Shown: positions 7,077 to 14,302, counted from the first letter of the stretch. The stretch is DNA of 17,510 nucleotides from Roseilinea sp034431495 (GCA_034431495.1 DAOUDB010000332.1:1-17510), one strand, 5' to 3'. The notes: generated by a model from the letters alone, not told the origin. A program made the numbers and translations.

Positions 7077-7084
7077 CCGATGCC
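7077..7084. repeat. Target site duplication, right copy
   Basis: CCGATGCC, identical to 6989-6996, directly follows the right inverted repeat of the element. Confidence 0.9.
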
Positions 7085-7668
7085 GAGAACCGAGCCGGCG
7101 AACTCGCCCAACGCCACAGAACGCCCCCGCATGCGTGGACTGAGCGCACGACTGAGCATGTCAAACCACGCCACGCCGGCCAGCGCATCGCACACGTGAA
7201 AGACGGCGATGCTCAATAGCAGCACCCACACCGTCAGCACCGGCTCGACAGCCTGCGTCAACACCAACCATGCCGCGATCAGCAGATAACCCTGTCGCCC
7301 GATCAACGCGGCCGCAATGACATATGGCTTCTTGCGTCGCTTGCCGTGCACAATCCGGGCGGCGAAAAGCTGCGGCAGAAACCAGGCAATACCGCCGATC
7401 GAGCCGACAATGCCGATCAGCGTCTGGTTAGCCGTCAGCTTGCTCGCCAGCGCCACCAGCACCGTTGAGGCGGGAATGAAACTCAGGCCAACCATGAACG
7501 CCATCATGTCACCGGTGTAACAGAGGAAATTGCGCGGCGCGTTGACTGGCGTGAGCGGCTGGCCGTTTTCGTCAGTCGGCGCTCCGGCGCGCGATGCAGC
7601 CTCGGTCTCTGTCCGCATAGGATTCTCCATCTGCACAACCGGGCCCGAGCATTGGGCCAAAGATCAAG

Positions 7669-9009
7669 CTACTGATGCGCCACTGCTGGCAGCCGGTAGG
7701 CCACGAACAGGCCGGCGCCAACCACAACGACGACGATGCCGAACACAACAGCATAGGGCAGTGTGCCAGTCAGCGTGCCGGTCAGCGCATCGATCAATGC
7801 GCCACCGAGCACAGGCGTCAGCGACGCCATCCCGCTGACCGTGTTGAACACGCCGACATAGGTAGCGCGGTAGCGCTCGGCAGCATTGTCCATCACATAG
7901 CCCAAATAGCCCAGCACCAGCGAGTGCGATATCGCGCCGTTCAGCCCCACAGCCAGCAATGTCATGGCATAGGCAGCGTCGGGCGCCTGCGCAGACACAA
8001 AGGGCATCAGCGCAAGCGCCAGGCATAGCGCCGGCGCCACAAACTGCATGGTCGACGACGCCTGCAACACACGGCGCGTGCCAAAACGGTCGTGCTGCCA
8101 GCCGAACAACACAATACCGGCAATGCTGCCGAGGATATAGGCCAAACTGAACACGCCGATGGATGAATCCGGCAGATTGAGTTGCTCACGGCTGAACACA
8201 ACATAGAACGGCGCGGCCATGACTTCGACCGCCGTCAACAGACGCGCCAGCAGAGTGCGCCGGAATAGGATGTCCGACGCCAGAATCTCGCGCAGGTCGG
8301 CAAAGAAGCTGGATTGCTGAGACTGCTGGACGGCCTCTTCGGTAACCGGGTTCTCGCGCAGAAAGAGCACAATGATGAGCGACACCGTAAACGCCATCCA
8401 TGCGCAGGTGAAGATAACGGCGTAGTTGAGGGGGAAGGGCAGACCGCCGGGCGCAAGAATCCGCTCGACCACCAGCCCAACGCCGATGCCACCGATGGCG
8501 GCGATTAACTGCCCGATGGCCATACTGCGACCACGCATGCGAGGCGTGAGCGCTCGGCTGAGCATGTCGAACCAGGCCACGCCGGCCAGTGCGTCACAGA
8601 TGTTGAACACCAGGATCGCCAGGATGAGCAACCACACGGTGAGAATCGGTTGCTGCGCTTGAGTGAAGAACAGCCACGCAGCGAATAGAATGAATGTCTG
8701 CCGGCCGATGATGCTGGGGATGATGAGATAGGGCTTCTCATGCCGCTTGCCGCGCACGATGCGCGCAGCGACCAGTTGCGGCAGAAACCAGCTCACACTC
8801 CAGATCATGCCCACCGCTCCGATCAGCGCCTTGTCGTCGGTCAGCTTGCTGGCCAGACCGACCAATACGGTGATGGTCGGAATAAAGTACATCCCGATGC
8901 TGAACGAAACGATGTCGCCTGTGAAGACAAAAAAGTTGCGCCGGCCATCCAGCGGGGCCGGGACAGACGCAGCCCGGGTTTGATTCACGTCGGTGATTTG
9001 AGCAGCCAT
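7669..9009 (-). CDS. MFS transporter (intact paralogue)
   Basis: A 12-helix major facilitator permease of about 446 residues from ATG 9009. The first helices span DIVSFSIGMYFIPTITVLVGLAS and ALIGAVGMIWSVSWFLPQLVAA. A motif-A-like cytoplasmic loop, ARIVRGKRHEKPYL, follows helix 2, and a charged central loop LRENPVTEEAVQQSQQ separates the two halves. The C-terminal half carries the conserved YVGVFNTVSGMASLTPVLGG stretch. The frame is open upstream to 9240, but that part overlaps the divergent gene and is not transporter-like. ATG 9024 is an alternative start. No strong ribosome-binding site precedes either ATG, and a TATGAT box ends 10 bases before ATG 9009, so the leader may be very short. It is 50 bp upstream of its broken paralogue. 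The substrate is unknown; the class is drug/sugar-efflux-like. Confidence 0.85.
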   Translation of the reverse strand: MAAQITDVNQTRAASVPAPLDGRRNFFVFTGDIVSFSIGMYFIPTITVLVGLASKLTDDKALIGAVGMIWSVSWFLPQLVAARIVRGKRHEKPYLIIPSIIGRQTFILFAAWLFFTQAQQPILTVWLLILAILVFNICDALAGVAWFDMLSRALTPRMRGRSMAIGQLIAAIGGIGVGLVVERILAPGGLPFPLNYAVIFTCAWMAFTVSLIIVLFLRENPVTEEAVQQSQQSSFFADLREILASDILFRRTLLARLLTAVEVMAAPFYVVFSREQLNLPDSSIGVFSLAYILGSIAGIVLFGWQHDRFGTRRVLQASSTMQFVAPALCLALALMPFVSAQAPDAAYAMTLLAVGLNGAISHSLVLGYLGYVMDNAAERYRATYVGVFNTVSGMASLTPVLGGALIDALTGTLTGTLPYAVVFGIVVVVVGAGLFVAYRLPAVAHQ

Positions 9010-9084
9010 CAGGGGCGTAATCATACGCGAGGGATGCGTTTCGCGGGCGCAGCCATCTGCTGGCGGGGGCACGAATTCAGCGGG

Positions 9085-9090
9085 TAGAAT
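9085..9090 (+). promoter_or_regulatory. Weak candidate -10 box for the aconitase-like gene
   Basis: TAGAAT lies about 55 bases before ATG 9146. No good -35 is visible. The 136-bp gap to the divergent MFS start must contain both promoters, so this is only the best available match. Confidence 0.25.
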
Positions 9091-9145
9091 GCGCTCGCTG
9101 TTGAGCGGAGAAGCCGAAAACACAGCAAGACATGGAGTGGAAGAG

Positions 9146-10447
9146 ATGGGCAAAACATTTGCCGAAAAAGCGCTGGCGCGCGCATCGGGGCAGACAGAAG
9201 TTACCGCCGGGCAAATTGTGGACGCCCGGCCCGACCGCATTCTGAGTCACGACAACACGGCCGCCATTTATCGGCTGTTCAAACAGCTTGGCGTGGACAG
9301 AGTGCAGCACCCCGAACGGCTGGCCGTCACGCTCGATCACGCTGTGCCGGCGCCAACCACCCAGCACGCACAAAACCATGCTGAAGCGCGCCGGTTCGTC
9401 GAAGAGCAAGGCGTAACGCACTTCTTCGAGGTCGGGCGCGGCATCTGCCATCAGGTGTTGAGCGAAGAAGCGCTGGCGCTGCCCGGCCAGCTCATCCTCG
9501 GCGCGGACAGCCACACAACGCACTACGGCTGGCTGGGGGCGTTCGGGGCCGGCGTGGGCCGCAGCGAAGTCGCGGCGCTGTGGGCCACCGGAGAACTATG
9601 GCTGCGTGTGCCAGAGAGCCTCAAGATTGTGTTGAATGGGAAGCTGCCTTTTGGCGTCACATCAAAAGATTTCTGCCTGAAGCTGATCGGCGACCTGGGC
9701 GCAGACGGCGGCCTGTATGCCAGCGTGGAGTTTCACGGCGACGGCATCCACGACCTCAGCCTGGAAAGCCGCATGGTCATCCCCAACATGATGGCCGAGT
9801 TCGGCGCCAAGAACGCCTACCTGCCACCAGATGAAGCTGTTTTCGCGTATCTGGCCGAACGGTTGGAACGGCGCAGCAAGAGAGACTGTGAAAGCGCGCA
9901 GGACTGGGCAGCAGTGGCGCGGCGCGATGCGTTGTATCCTGACCCCGACGCGCAATACGTCGCCACGCATGTTTACGACGCAAGCGCTCTGGAACCGATG
10001 ATTGCCAAACCACACCGCGTGGACAATGTTGCGCCGCTCAGCGCGGTGCGGGGGACGCGCGTTCAACAGGCGTTTCTGGGCACATGCACGAACGGCCGGC
10101 TGGAAGATCTGGCAGCCGCCTGCGAAGTGCTGAAAGGCAAACAGATCGCGCGTGGCACGCGCATGGTGGTGATCCCGGCCTCATCCGAGGTGCTACAAGA
10201 GGCAACGCGACGGGGCTATATCTCGATTTTTCTGGAAGCCGGCGCGGTGATCGGCGTGCCGGGCTGCGGGCCGTGCATGGGCAACCACATGGGCATCCCG
10301 GCGCCGAATGAAGCAACGATCAGCAGCGCCAATCGCAACTTTCGCGGGCGCATGGGCACCCGCGAAAGTGAGATTTATCTGGCCTCGCCGGCGGTGGTGG
10401 CGGCCAGCGCCGTGGCCGGCTATATTGCCGACCCGCGCGAAGTTTGA
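9146..10447 (+). CDS. Aconitase-family dehydratase large subunit (LeuC/homoaconitase-like)
   Basis: 433 residues, the size of the short (archaeal-type) LeuC/HacA large subunit. The [4Fe-4S] cysteines are C314 in GTCTNGR and C374 and C377 in GCGPCMGNHMG. GADSHTTHYGWLGAFGAGVGRSE (119-141) is the family substrate-loop signature, and NRNFRGRMG with YLASPAVVAASA closes the protein. These enzymes isomerise or dehydrate 2-hydroxy acids: isopropylmalate in leucine synthesis, homocitrate in lysine synthesis, or dimethylmalate. The start has GGAG 8 bases upstream; a longer frame from 9089 is not supported. The family normally pairs with a small LeuD/swivel subunit, usually adjacent and downstream, but the next gene here is a convergent SDR. 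The exact substrate is therefore open. Confidence 0.85.
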   Translation: MGKTFAEKALARASGQTEVTAGQIVDARPDRILSHDNTAAIYRLFKQLGVDRVQHPERLAVTLDHAVPAPTTQHAQNHAEARRFVEEQGVTHFFEVGRGICHQVLSEEALALPGQLILGADSHTTHYGWLGAFGAGVGRSEVAALWATGELWLRVPESLKIVLNGKLPFGVTSKDFCLKLIGDLGADGGLYASVEFHGDGIHDLSLESRMVIPNMMAEFGAKNAYLPPDEAVFAYLAERLERRSKRDCESAQDWAAVARRDALYPDPDAQYVATHVYDASALEPMIAKPHRVDNVAPLSAVRGTRVQQAFLGTCTNGRLEDLAAACEVLKGKQIARGTRMVVIPASSEVLQEATRRGYISIFLEAGAVIGVPGCGPCMGNHMGIPAPNEATISSANRNFRGRMGTRESEIYLASPAVVAASAVAGYIADPREV

Positions 10448-10462
10448 GCGTGCCTGCTCAAA
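10443..10462. terminator. Hairpin spanning both convergent stop codons
   Basis: TTTGAGC (10443-10449) pairs perfectly with GCTCAAA (10456-10462) across a 6-base loop. The stem contains the aconitase-like gene's stop (TGA 10445-10447) and the SDR stop (10458-10460). T-rich flanks are short, so bidirectional termination is possible but unproven. Confidence 0.35.
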
Positions 10463-11216
10463 ACTCACGCTTCCACATCCGCCCGCCTTCGAGCATGATG
10501 CAATCGCCGTTGATGAACTGTGGGCCGGTGATCAAAAACAGCGCAATCTCGGCCACCTGTTCGGCGCTGCCCAGCGCATTCAGCGGGTTGGTCTTGCGCA
10601 AGCCCTCCCATTTCTCATCGCTGTAGGTGGGCGGCTTGAGAATGGGGCCGGGACAGATGGCATTCACGCGCACCTTTGGCCCAAGGATCAACGTCTGCGA
10701 GCGGGTGAGGGCAAGCAGCGCGGCTTTGGAGATGGCATGGGCCGTGTAGGTCTTGCTGGGAAAGAATGCGCCCTCGTCCACGATGTTGATGATGTTGAAG
10801 TAAGCGCCGGCCGGCAGTTCCTGCGCCATCATCCAGTTGCCGATGACCTGGCTGAGCGCAAACGGTCCTTTGCAGTTCACGTCCATCGCTTCGTCGAATT
10901 GCGCTTCGCTGGTGTTCAGATAGTCGGCTGCGACAAAGCTGGAGGCGCTGTTGATCAGAATGTCCACACGGCCAAAATGCTCCAACGACTGCCGGCCCAG
11001 ACGCAAGACGGATTGCCAGTCGCCCATATCGGCCTGCGCGAGCAGGACACGCCGGCCCAGCGCCTCGATCTCGCGCGCAGTTTCCTGCGCCGGGCCGGCG
11101 CTGCGCCCGTAATGAACCACGATGTCAGCCCCCTCTTGCGCCAGGGCCAGCGCGATCGCCTTGCCTACGCGATGCGCCGCGCCTGTTACCAGTGCGACCT
11201 TGCCTGTCAGTTTCAT
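10458..11216 (-). CDS. PTR1-like short-chain dehydrogenase/reductase
   Basis: 252 residues, with the Rossmann start MKLTGKVALVTGAAHRVGKA. The TGxxxRxGK form (TGAAHRVGK, 11-19) and D147 in NIINIVDEG, where most SDRs have the catalytic serine, both resemble pteridine reductase PTR1/FolM-type enzymes. The catalytic lysine is K164 in AHAISKAAL. The residue that should be the YxxxK tyrosine is H160 (codon CAT at 10737-10739); a tyrosine occurs three residues earlier (Y157). CPGPIL (188-193) is the usual loop after the last core strand. It is probably NADPH-dependent (R16 and the R38 region) but the substrate is unknown. The start is chosen at the family N-terminus behind AGGCGGAA; ATG 11231 is possible. 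It lies downstream of, and is co-oriented with, the membrane-protein gene. Confidence 0.85.
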   Translation of the reverse strand: MKLTGKVALVTGAAHRVGKAIALALAQEGADIVVHYGRSAGPAQETAREIEALGRRVLLAQADMGDWQSVLRLGRQSLEHFGRVDILINSASSFVAADYLNTSEAQFDEAMDVNCKGPFALSQVIGNWMMAQELPAGAYFNIINIVDEGAFFPSKTYTAHAISKAALLALTRSQTLILGPKVRVNAICPGPILKPPTYSDEKWEGLRKTNPLNALGSAEQVAEIALFLITGPQFINGDCIMLEGGRMWKREF

Positions 11217-11239
11217 TTCCGCCTGCTGCATACAATTGC

Positions 11240-11267
11240 GAAGCGCGCGTCTGATGCCGCGCGCTTC
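11240..11267 (-). repeat. Perfect 10-bp hairpin in the SDR upstream region
   Basis: GAAGCGCGCG (11240-11249) and CGCGCGCTTC (11258-11267) form a perfect GC-rich stem with an 8-base loop, ending 23 bases before the SDR ATG. No T tract follows on either strand, so it is not a classical terminator. It could be a leader hairpin controlling SDR expression or stabilising a processed message. Confidence 0.45.
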
Positions 11268-11309
11268 CACCACATCCAGAATAAAGTTGGACGCCCTGCC
11301 GGGGACCAG

Positions 11310-11828
11310 TCACCTGCCGTCTGCCCGCTCGGACGTCAGACTGGCGAAGTATAACTGCACCGCCGGGTCGTTGTAGAACACCAGCGCCAGCACGCCAATG
11401 ACCGCCGCGATGATATTGCCGCCGACGATGGCGATGATCTCCATCACAGCGATGTGGCGCGCCGGCTTGATCGCTCTGGGCGGGTTGGCCAACAGCCGGA
11501 TGCCGTAGCGCAACTCCAGGAACGCCAGCACCAGAAAGTAGATTCCCAGCGCCACCAGAAGGATGAACGTGACCACCCCAATCGCCAACATCATCGGTCC
11601 CACGAACCTTACGTCACGCAATTCGTAGGTTTTGAACATCCGCGGCATGAAACCGAAGACAATGCCCACGAACACGCCCCCTACCAGGACGCTGACGCCG
11701 CCCAGCAGGTTGAAGATGCCGCTGACCAGCGTCATGACGGCAATCGTCGTCACCAGCGATGGTTTGGCAGAGACACCAGCCGGCACTGGCGTGTGAGCCG
11801 GCGATGACAGTTGTGGTTGTGAAGACAT
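11310..11828 (-). CDS. Small integral membrane protein of unknown function
   Basis: 172 residues from ATG 11828, a start strongly supported by the ribosome-binding site AAAGGAGG just upstream. The first 23 residues are polar and proline-rich. Hydrophobic segments follow at about 24-61 (long enough for two helices, with a Gly-rich VGGVFVGIVFGF stretch), 76-105 and 124-152, for about four membrane spans. A basic loop (RYGIRLLANPPRAIKPARH) lies between the last two. I do not recognise a family and see no catalytic motif. It lies between the enolase-superfamily gene and the SDR on the same strand, with gaps of 125 and 93 bp, so cotranscription is possible but not compelling. A longer frame reaching 11915 lacks a ribosome-binding site and is Arg-rich. 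Confidence 0.75.
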   Translation of the reverse strand: MSSQPQLSSPAHTPVPAGVSAKPSLVTTIAVMTLVSGIFNLLGGVSVLVGGVFVGIVFGFMPRMFKTYELRDVRFVGPMMLAIGVVTFILLVALGIYFLVLAFLELRYGIRLLANPPRAIKPARHIAVMEIIAIVGGNIIAAVIGVLALVFYNDPAVQLYFASLTSERADGR

Positions 11829-11953
11829 TTCGCCTCCTTTGCGTTTGACTCGCACCGTGATGATACGCCGGCGGTGGCCGGCCGGTATGACACGCCGCCG
11901 ACAATCGCGCGACATGCCGCCTCAATGGCCCGATCACCTCGCCCGGCACGCAC

Positions 11954-13312
11954 TTACGACCACACGCGATCCCAGGAAAACTCGTTGTCCCACTGATCCG
12001 TCGGCGCCCACAGGCCGGGCAAATCGGGATCGATGTGCGCCGCCAGCACCTCGTCGTTCAGATCGTCGATGCCCAAGCCCGGCTTATCCGGCACAGTGAT
12101 GAAGCCATCCTTCACAATAGGCTTGGGCAGGCCGATAGCGATATCATCCCACCATGGCACATCCACCGAGTGAAACTCCTGCGCCAGGAAGTTCTCGGTA
12201 GCCACCGCCACATGCGCCGCCGCCATAGCCGCCACAGGCGACTCGGCCATATGAATCGCCATGGCTGCGCCGTAATCCTGCGCCATGTCGCCGATCTTTT
12301 TGGTCTCCAGAATGCCGCCGGTGCTCAGCACGTCGGGATGGATCACCGACACGCCGCCGGCTTCGAGCAGGGGCTTGAAGTTTTCTTTCAGATAAATGTC
12401 TTCGCCGGTGCAGATGGGCACGGTCGTGGCGCGGCTCAATTGCGCATATTGGTCGGTGAACTGCCAGGGCACCAGATCTTCGAGCCAGGCCGGGTTGTAT
12501 TTCTCGATGCGCCGGGCGAGCTTGATGCAATCTTGAAGCGCAATGTGGCCGAGATGGTCAATTGCCAGCGGCGCCTCATAACCGATCTCGTCGCGCACCT
12601 CGGCGATGTATTGCTCCAGAAAGTCCAGGCCCTTTTCGGTGAGATGCACGCCGGTGAAGGGGTGCATCACGTTGTGGAAGTCGTAATCGCGGTTACGTAT
12701 GGCGCGCTCTTCGGGCGTGTTGACTTTGCGCCGGCCGGCGCTGTGATACGTGCGCCACTTGTCCAGTTCGCCGACGGGCATGCTCAGCGTGCCCGGCTCG
12801 TGGATGGCCTGCCACATGCCCAGATCCATCTTGAGGAAGGTAAAGCCCATCGCCATGCGCTGCTTGAGCGCGCGGCCCATGTCGCGGCCGGTGGGGCGAT
12901 CGCCGGCGTCGGTGTCGCAGTAGATGCGCACACGGTCACGGAACTTTCCGCCCAGCATTTGATACACCGGCACGCCATACGCTTTGCCGGCCAGGTCCCA
13001 CAAAGCTACCTCGATGCCGCTCACGCCGCCGCCCTGCCGGGCGTGCCAGCCAAACTGCTTGATGCGCCGGAAGAGCTTGTCCACATCGCACGGGTTCTCG
13101 CCCAAGATACGGCTCTTCAGCATGAGCGCAAAGGTGCGGCTTGCCCCGTCGCGCACTTCGCCCAGGCCAACAATGCCCTGGTTGGTGTAAATCTTGAGCA
13201 GGCAGCAGCGCATCGGCGCGCCGACAATATCGGTCACACGCAGGTCGGTAATCTTCAGATCAGAGGGGCGGGAATAGGTGCGCACACGGTCCTGGATGGT
13301 TGGCTGGTCCAC
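11954..13312 (-). CDS. Enolase-superfamily dehydratase, mandelate racemase subgroup
   Basis: A TIM-barrel enzyme that abstracts the alpha proton of a carboxylate with Mg2+; most relatives dehydrate sugar acids. From GTG 13312 it has 452 residues. Metal ligands are D252 (AIDHLGH), E278 (WLEDLVP) and E304 (CTGEDIY), spaced 26 and 26 as in mandelate racemase. The general-base dyad is D327 (HPDVLSTGG) with H354 (AIHMAESP), 27 apart as in that enzyme, and K161 (FLKMDLG) supplies the second-strand lysine. K161 and D252 are 91 residues apart where about 30 is usual, so an insertion of about 60 residues is present. The GTG start is chosen because AGGAG lies 8 bases upstream; the frame extends 6 codons more to another GTG. 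It is divergent from a sugar-isomerase-like gene, which suggests sugar-acid catabolism. The substrate is unknown. Confidence 0.85.
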   Translation of the reverse strand: MDQPTIQDRVRTYSRPSDLKITDLRVTDIVGAPMRCCLLKIYTNQGIVGLGEVRDGASRTFALMLKSRILGENPCDVDKLFRRIKQFGWHARQGGGVSGIEVALWDLAGKAYGVPVYQMLGGKFRDRVRIYCDTDAGDRPTGRDMGRALKQRMAMGFTFLKMDLGMWQAIHEPGTLSMPVGELDKWRTYHSAGRRKVNTPEERAIRNRDYDFHNVMHPFTGVHLTEKGLDFLEQYIAEVRDEIGYEAPLAIDHLGHIALQDCIKLARRIEKYNPAWLEDLVPWQFTDQYAQLSRATTVPICTGEDIYLKENFKPLLEAGGVSVIHPDVLSTGGILETKKIGDMAQDYGAAMAIHMAESPVAAMAAAHVAVATENFLAQEFHSVDVPWWDDIAIGLPKPIVKDGFITVPDKPGLGIDDLNDEVLAAHIDPDLPGLWAPTDQWDNEFSWDRVWS

Positions 13313-13349
13313 TTGAGAATCTCCTGTCACTTTGGCTGAATTCCAGCCT

Positions 13350-13355
13350 ATTGTA
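13350..13355 (-). promoter_or_regulatory. Candidate -10 box for the enolase-superfamily gene
   Basis: TACAAT is read on the minus strand, about 37 bases before GTG 13312. A small inverted repeat, GGCTG (13334-13338) and CAGCC (13344-13348), lies at the predicted start of transcription. No convincing -35 is visible. Confidence 0.35.
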
Positions 13356-13359
13356 GGCG

Positions 13360-13408
13360 CGACAGATCAACAGGCACACAACAATTTGCGCTCTCATCCG
13401 ATCTGTCG
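13360..13408. promoter_or_regulatory. Inverted repeat pair in the divergent control region (candidate operator)
   Basis: CGACAGATC (13360-13368) and GATCTGTCG (13400-13408) are perfect 9-bp inverted copies whose centres are 40 bp apart. The right copy lies in an imperfect palindrome, TCCGATCTGTCGGA (13397-13410), that overlaps the -10 box of the rightward gene. This arrangement suits a dimeric repressor or a looping regulator shared by both genes. No regulator gene is adjacent. Confidence 0.4.
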
Positions 13409-13414
13409 GACAAT
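13386..13414 (+). promoter_or_regulatory. Candidate promoter for the TIM-barrel isomerase-like gene
   Basis: TTGCGC (13386-13391) and GACAAT (13409-13414) are separated by 17 bases. The match is moderate. The predicted start lies about 20 bases before the ATG at 13442, which has its own GGAGG. Confidence 0.35.
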
Positions 13415-13441
13415 GCGCCTGACACAACTGGAGGATCATTC

Positions 13442-14302
13442 ATGAAACTCGGATATCTGTGCAAGTTCTCGGTCGAGGAGGCGCAGCGCGCACAACGGCT
13501 CGGCTTCCAGTGCCTCGAAGTGCATGCCACATCACTCATCGAAAATCTGGACGCGCCGGCTGATCTGAAAGCAGTGGCCGGCCGGACACAGGATGTGCTG
13601 GACAAGCACGGCATCACCTTATCGGCCATTGCCAACTACGGCAACCCGCTGCCAGAGGAGCCGGCCACTACCCTCAGCCGCTATCGCGTCATCTTCGAGC
13701 TGGCCAGATTGCTGGGCGTGGGCGTTGTCACATCGATGGCCGGCAACCTGCCAGAGCGCCCCTACAAAGAAGCCATGCAGCGATTCGAGTTGGTGTTCAA
13801 ACCAATCGCGCAGGCCGCCGAAGACATGGGTCTGCGCGTGGCGTTTGAGAACTGGCCGGGCATGTGGGGTGACATCCCCTGGCACAGCGTCAACCTGGCC
13901 TGGTCGCCGCGCAACTGGAGCGAGATGTTCACCCGCGTGCCGTCGAAAGCGCTCGGTCTGGAGTTCGATCCATCACACCTGGTCTGGCAAGGCATCGATC
14001 ACATTCAGGCCATGCGCGATTTCAAGGATCGCATCTATCACTCACACGCCAAGGACACCGAGATGCTGCATCACAATCTGCGGCGCGAAGGCATCCTGGG
14101 CATCCACCACAACTGCTGGCGCTATCGCATCCCCGGCTACGGCGTGGTGAACTGGGCCGAGTACATCTCGACGCTGATCGAAATCGGCTACGACGGCGGC
14201 ATTGCCATCGAACACGAAGACCCCGTGTTCCAGGGAGATCGTTTCGAAGAGGGTCTGGTGCGCGGCTTCCAGGCGCTGAACCCGCTCATCAACCCCGGCT
14301 GA
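13442..14302 (+). CDS. Sugar phosphate isomerase/epimerase family TIM-barrel protein
   Basis: 286 residues of the xylose-isomerase-like TIM-barrel fold (AP endonuclease 2 superfamily). The metal-binding residues expected at the barrel mouth are visible: E136 in VAFENWPG, D176 and H179 in LEFDPSHL, H202 in YHSHAKDT, and E257 in AIEHEDP. The HHN and HHNCW histidines (210-224) may complete the site. The start ATG has GGAGG 7 bases upstream. It is transcribed divergently from the enolase-superfamily enzyme across a 129-bp control region, so the two probably serve one sugar or polyol pathway, with this protein as an epimerase or isomerase. The substrate cannot be read from sequence. The 63-bp gap before tsaE holds a short hairpin, GCGCGTG (14306-14312) with CACGCGC (14332-14338). 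Confidence 0.85.
   Translation: MKLGYLCKFSVEEAQRAQRLGFQCLEVHATSLIENLDAPADLKAVAGRTQDVLDKHGITLSAIANYGNPLPEEPATTLSRYRVIFELARLLGVGVVTSMAGNLPERPYKEAMQRFELVFKPIAQAAEDMGLRVAFENWPGMWGDIPWHSVNLAWSPRNWSEMFTRVPSKALGLEFDPSHLVWQGIDHIQAMRDFKDRIYHSHAKDTEMLHHNLRREGILGIHHNCWRYRIPGYGVVNWAEYISTLIEIGYDGGIAIEHEDPVFQGDRFEEGLVRGFQALNPLINPG

Larger units (their letters stand above)
6172..7618 (-). pseudogene. MFS transporter disrupted by a MITE-like insertion
   Basis: Two fragments of one major facilitator gene. The N-terminal part (ATG 7618, with GGAG 6 bases upstream) is good MFS sequence through GEFAGSVLGIG, then runs into unrelated residues and stops at 6932. The C-terminal part resumes in another frame around LPFPYNYALIIV and continues to 6172 with normal membrane helices. 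Deleting 88 bp (the 80-bp element plus one 8-bp duplication) rejoins the frames and gives GIGAGILVERILAPEGLPFP, which matches GIGVGLVVERILAPGGLPFP in the adjacent intact paralogue. The ancestral product would be about 452 residues with 12 predicted helices. The frame extends to a TTG at 7660, but ATG 7618 has the better ribosome-binding site. The rest of the gene shows no decay, so the insertion looks recent. Confidence 0.9.

Noticed and set aside
6932..7077. Programmed frameshift or a genuine split transporter gene
   Set aside because: The break coincides exactly with an 88-bp insertion that has inverted ends and a target duplication. Excision restores the frame, and no slippery sequence is needed to explain it.
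9010..9240. 77-residue N-terminal extension of the intact MFS transporter
   Set aside because: It overlaps the divergent aconitase-like gene and its promoter region and is not transporter-like; ATG 9009 or 9024 precedes the conserved part.
10308..11354. 348-residue plus-strand frame across the SDR
   Set aside because: Overlaps the end of the aconitase-like gene and runs antisense to the SDR; no family features.
12035..13339. 434-residue plus-strand frame
   Set aside because: Antisense to the enolase-superfamily gene, whose metal ligands and catalytic residues are all present on the minus strand.
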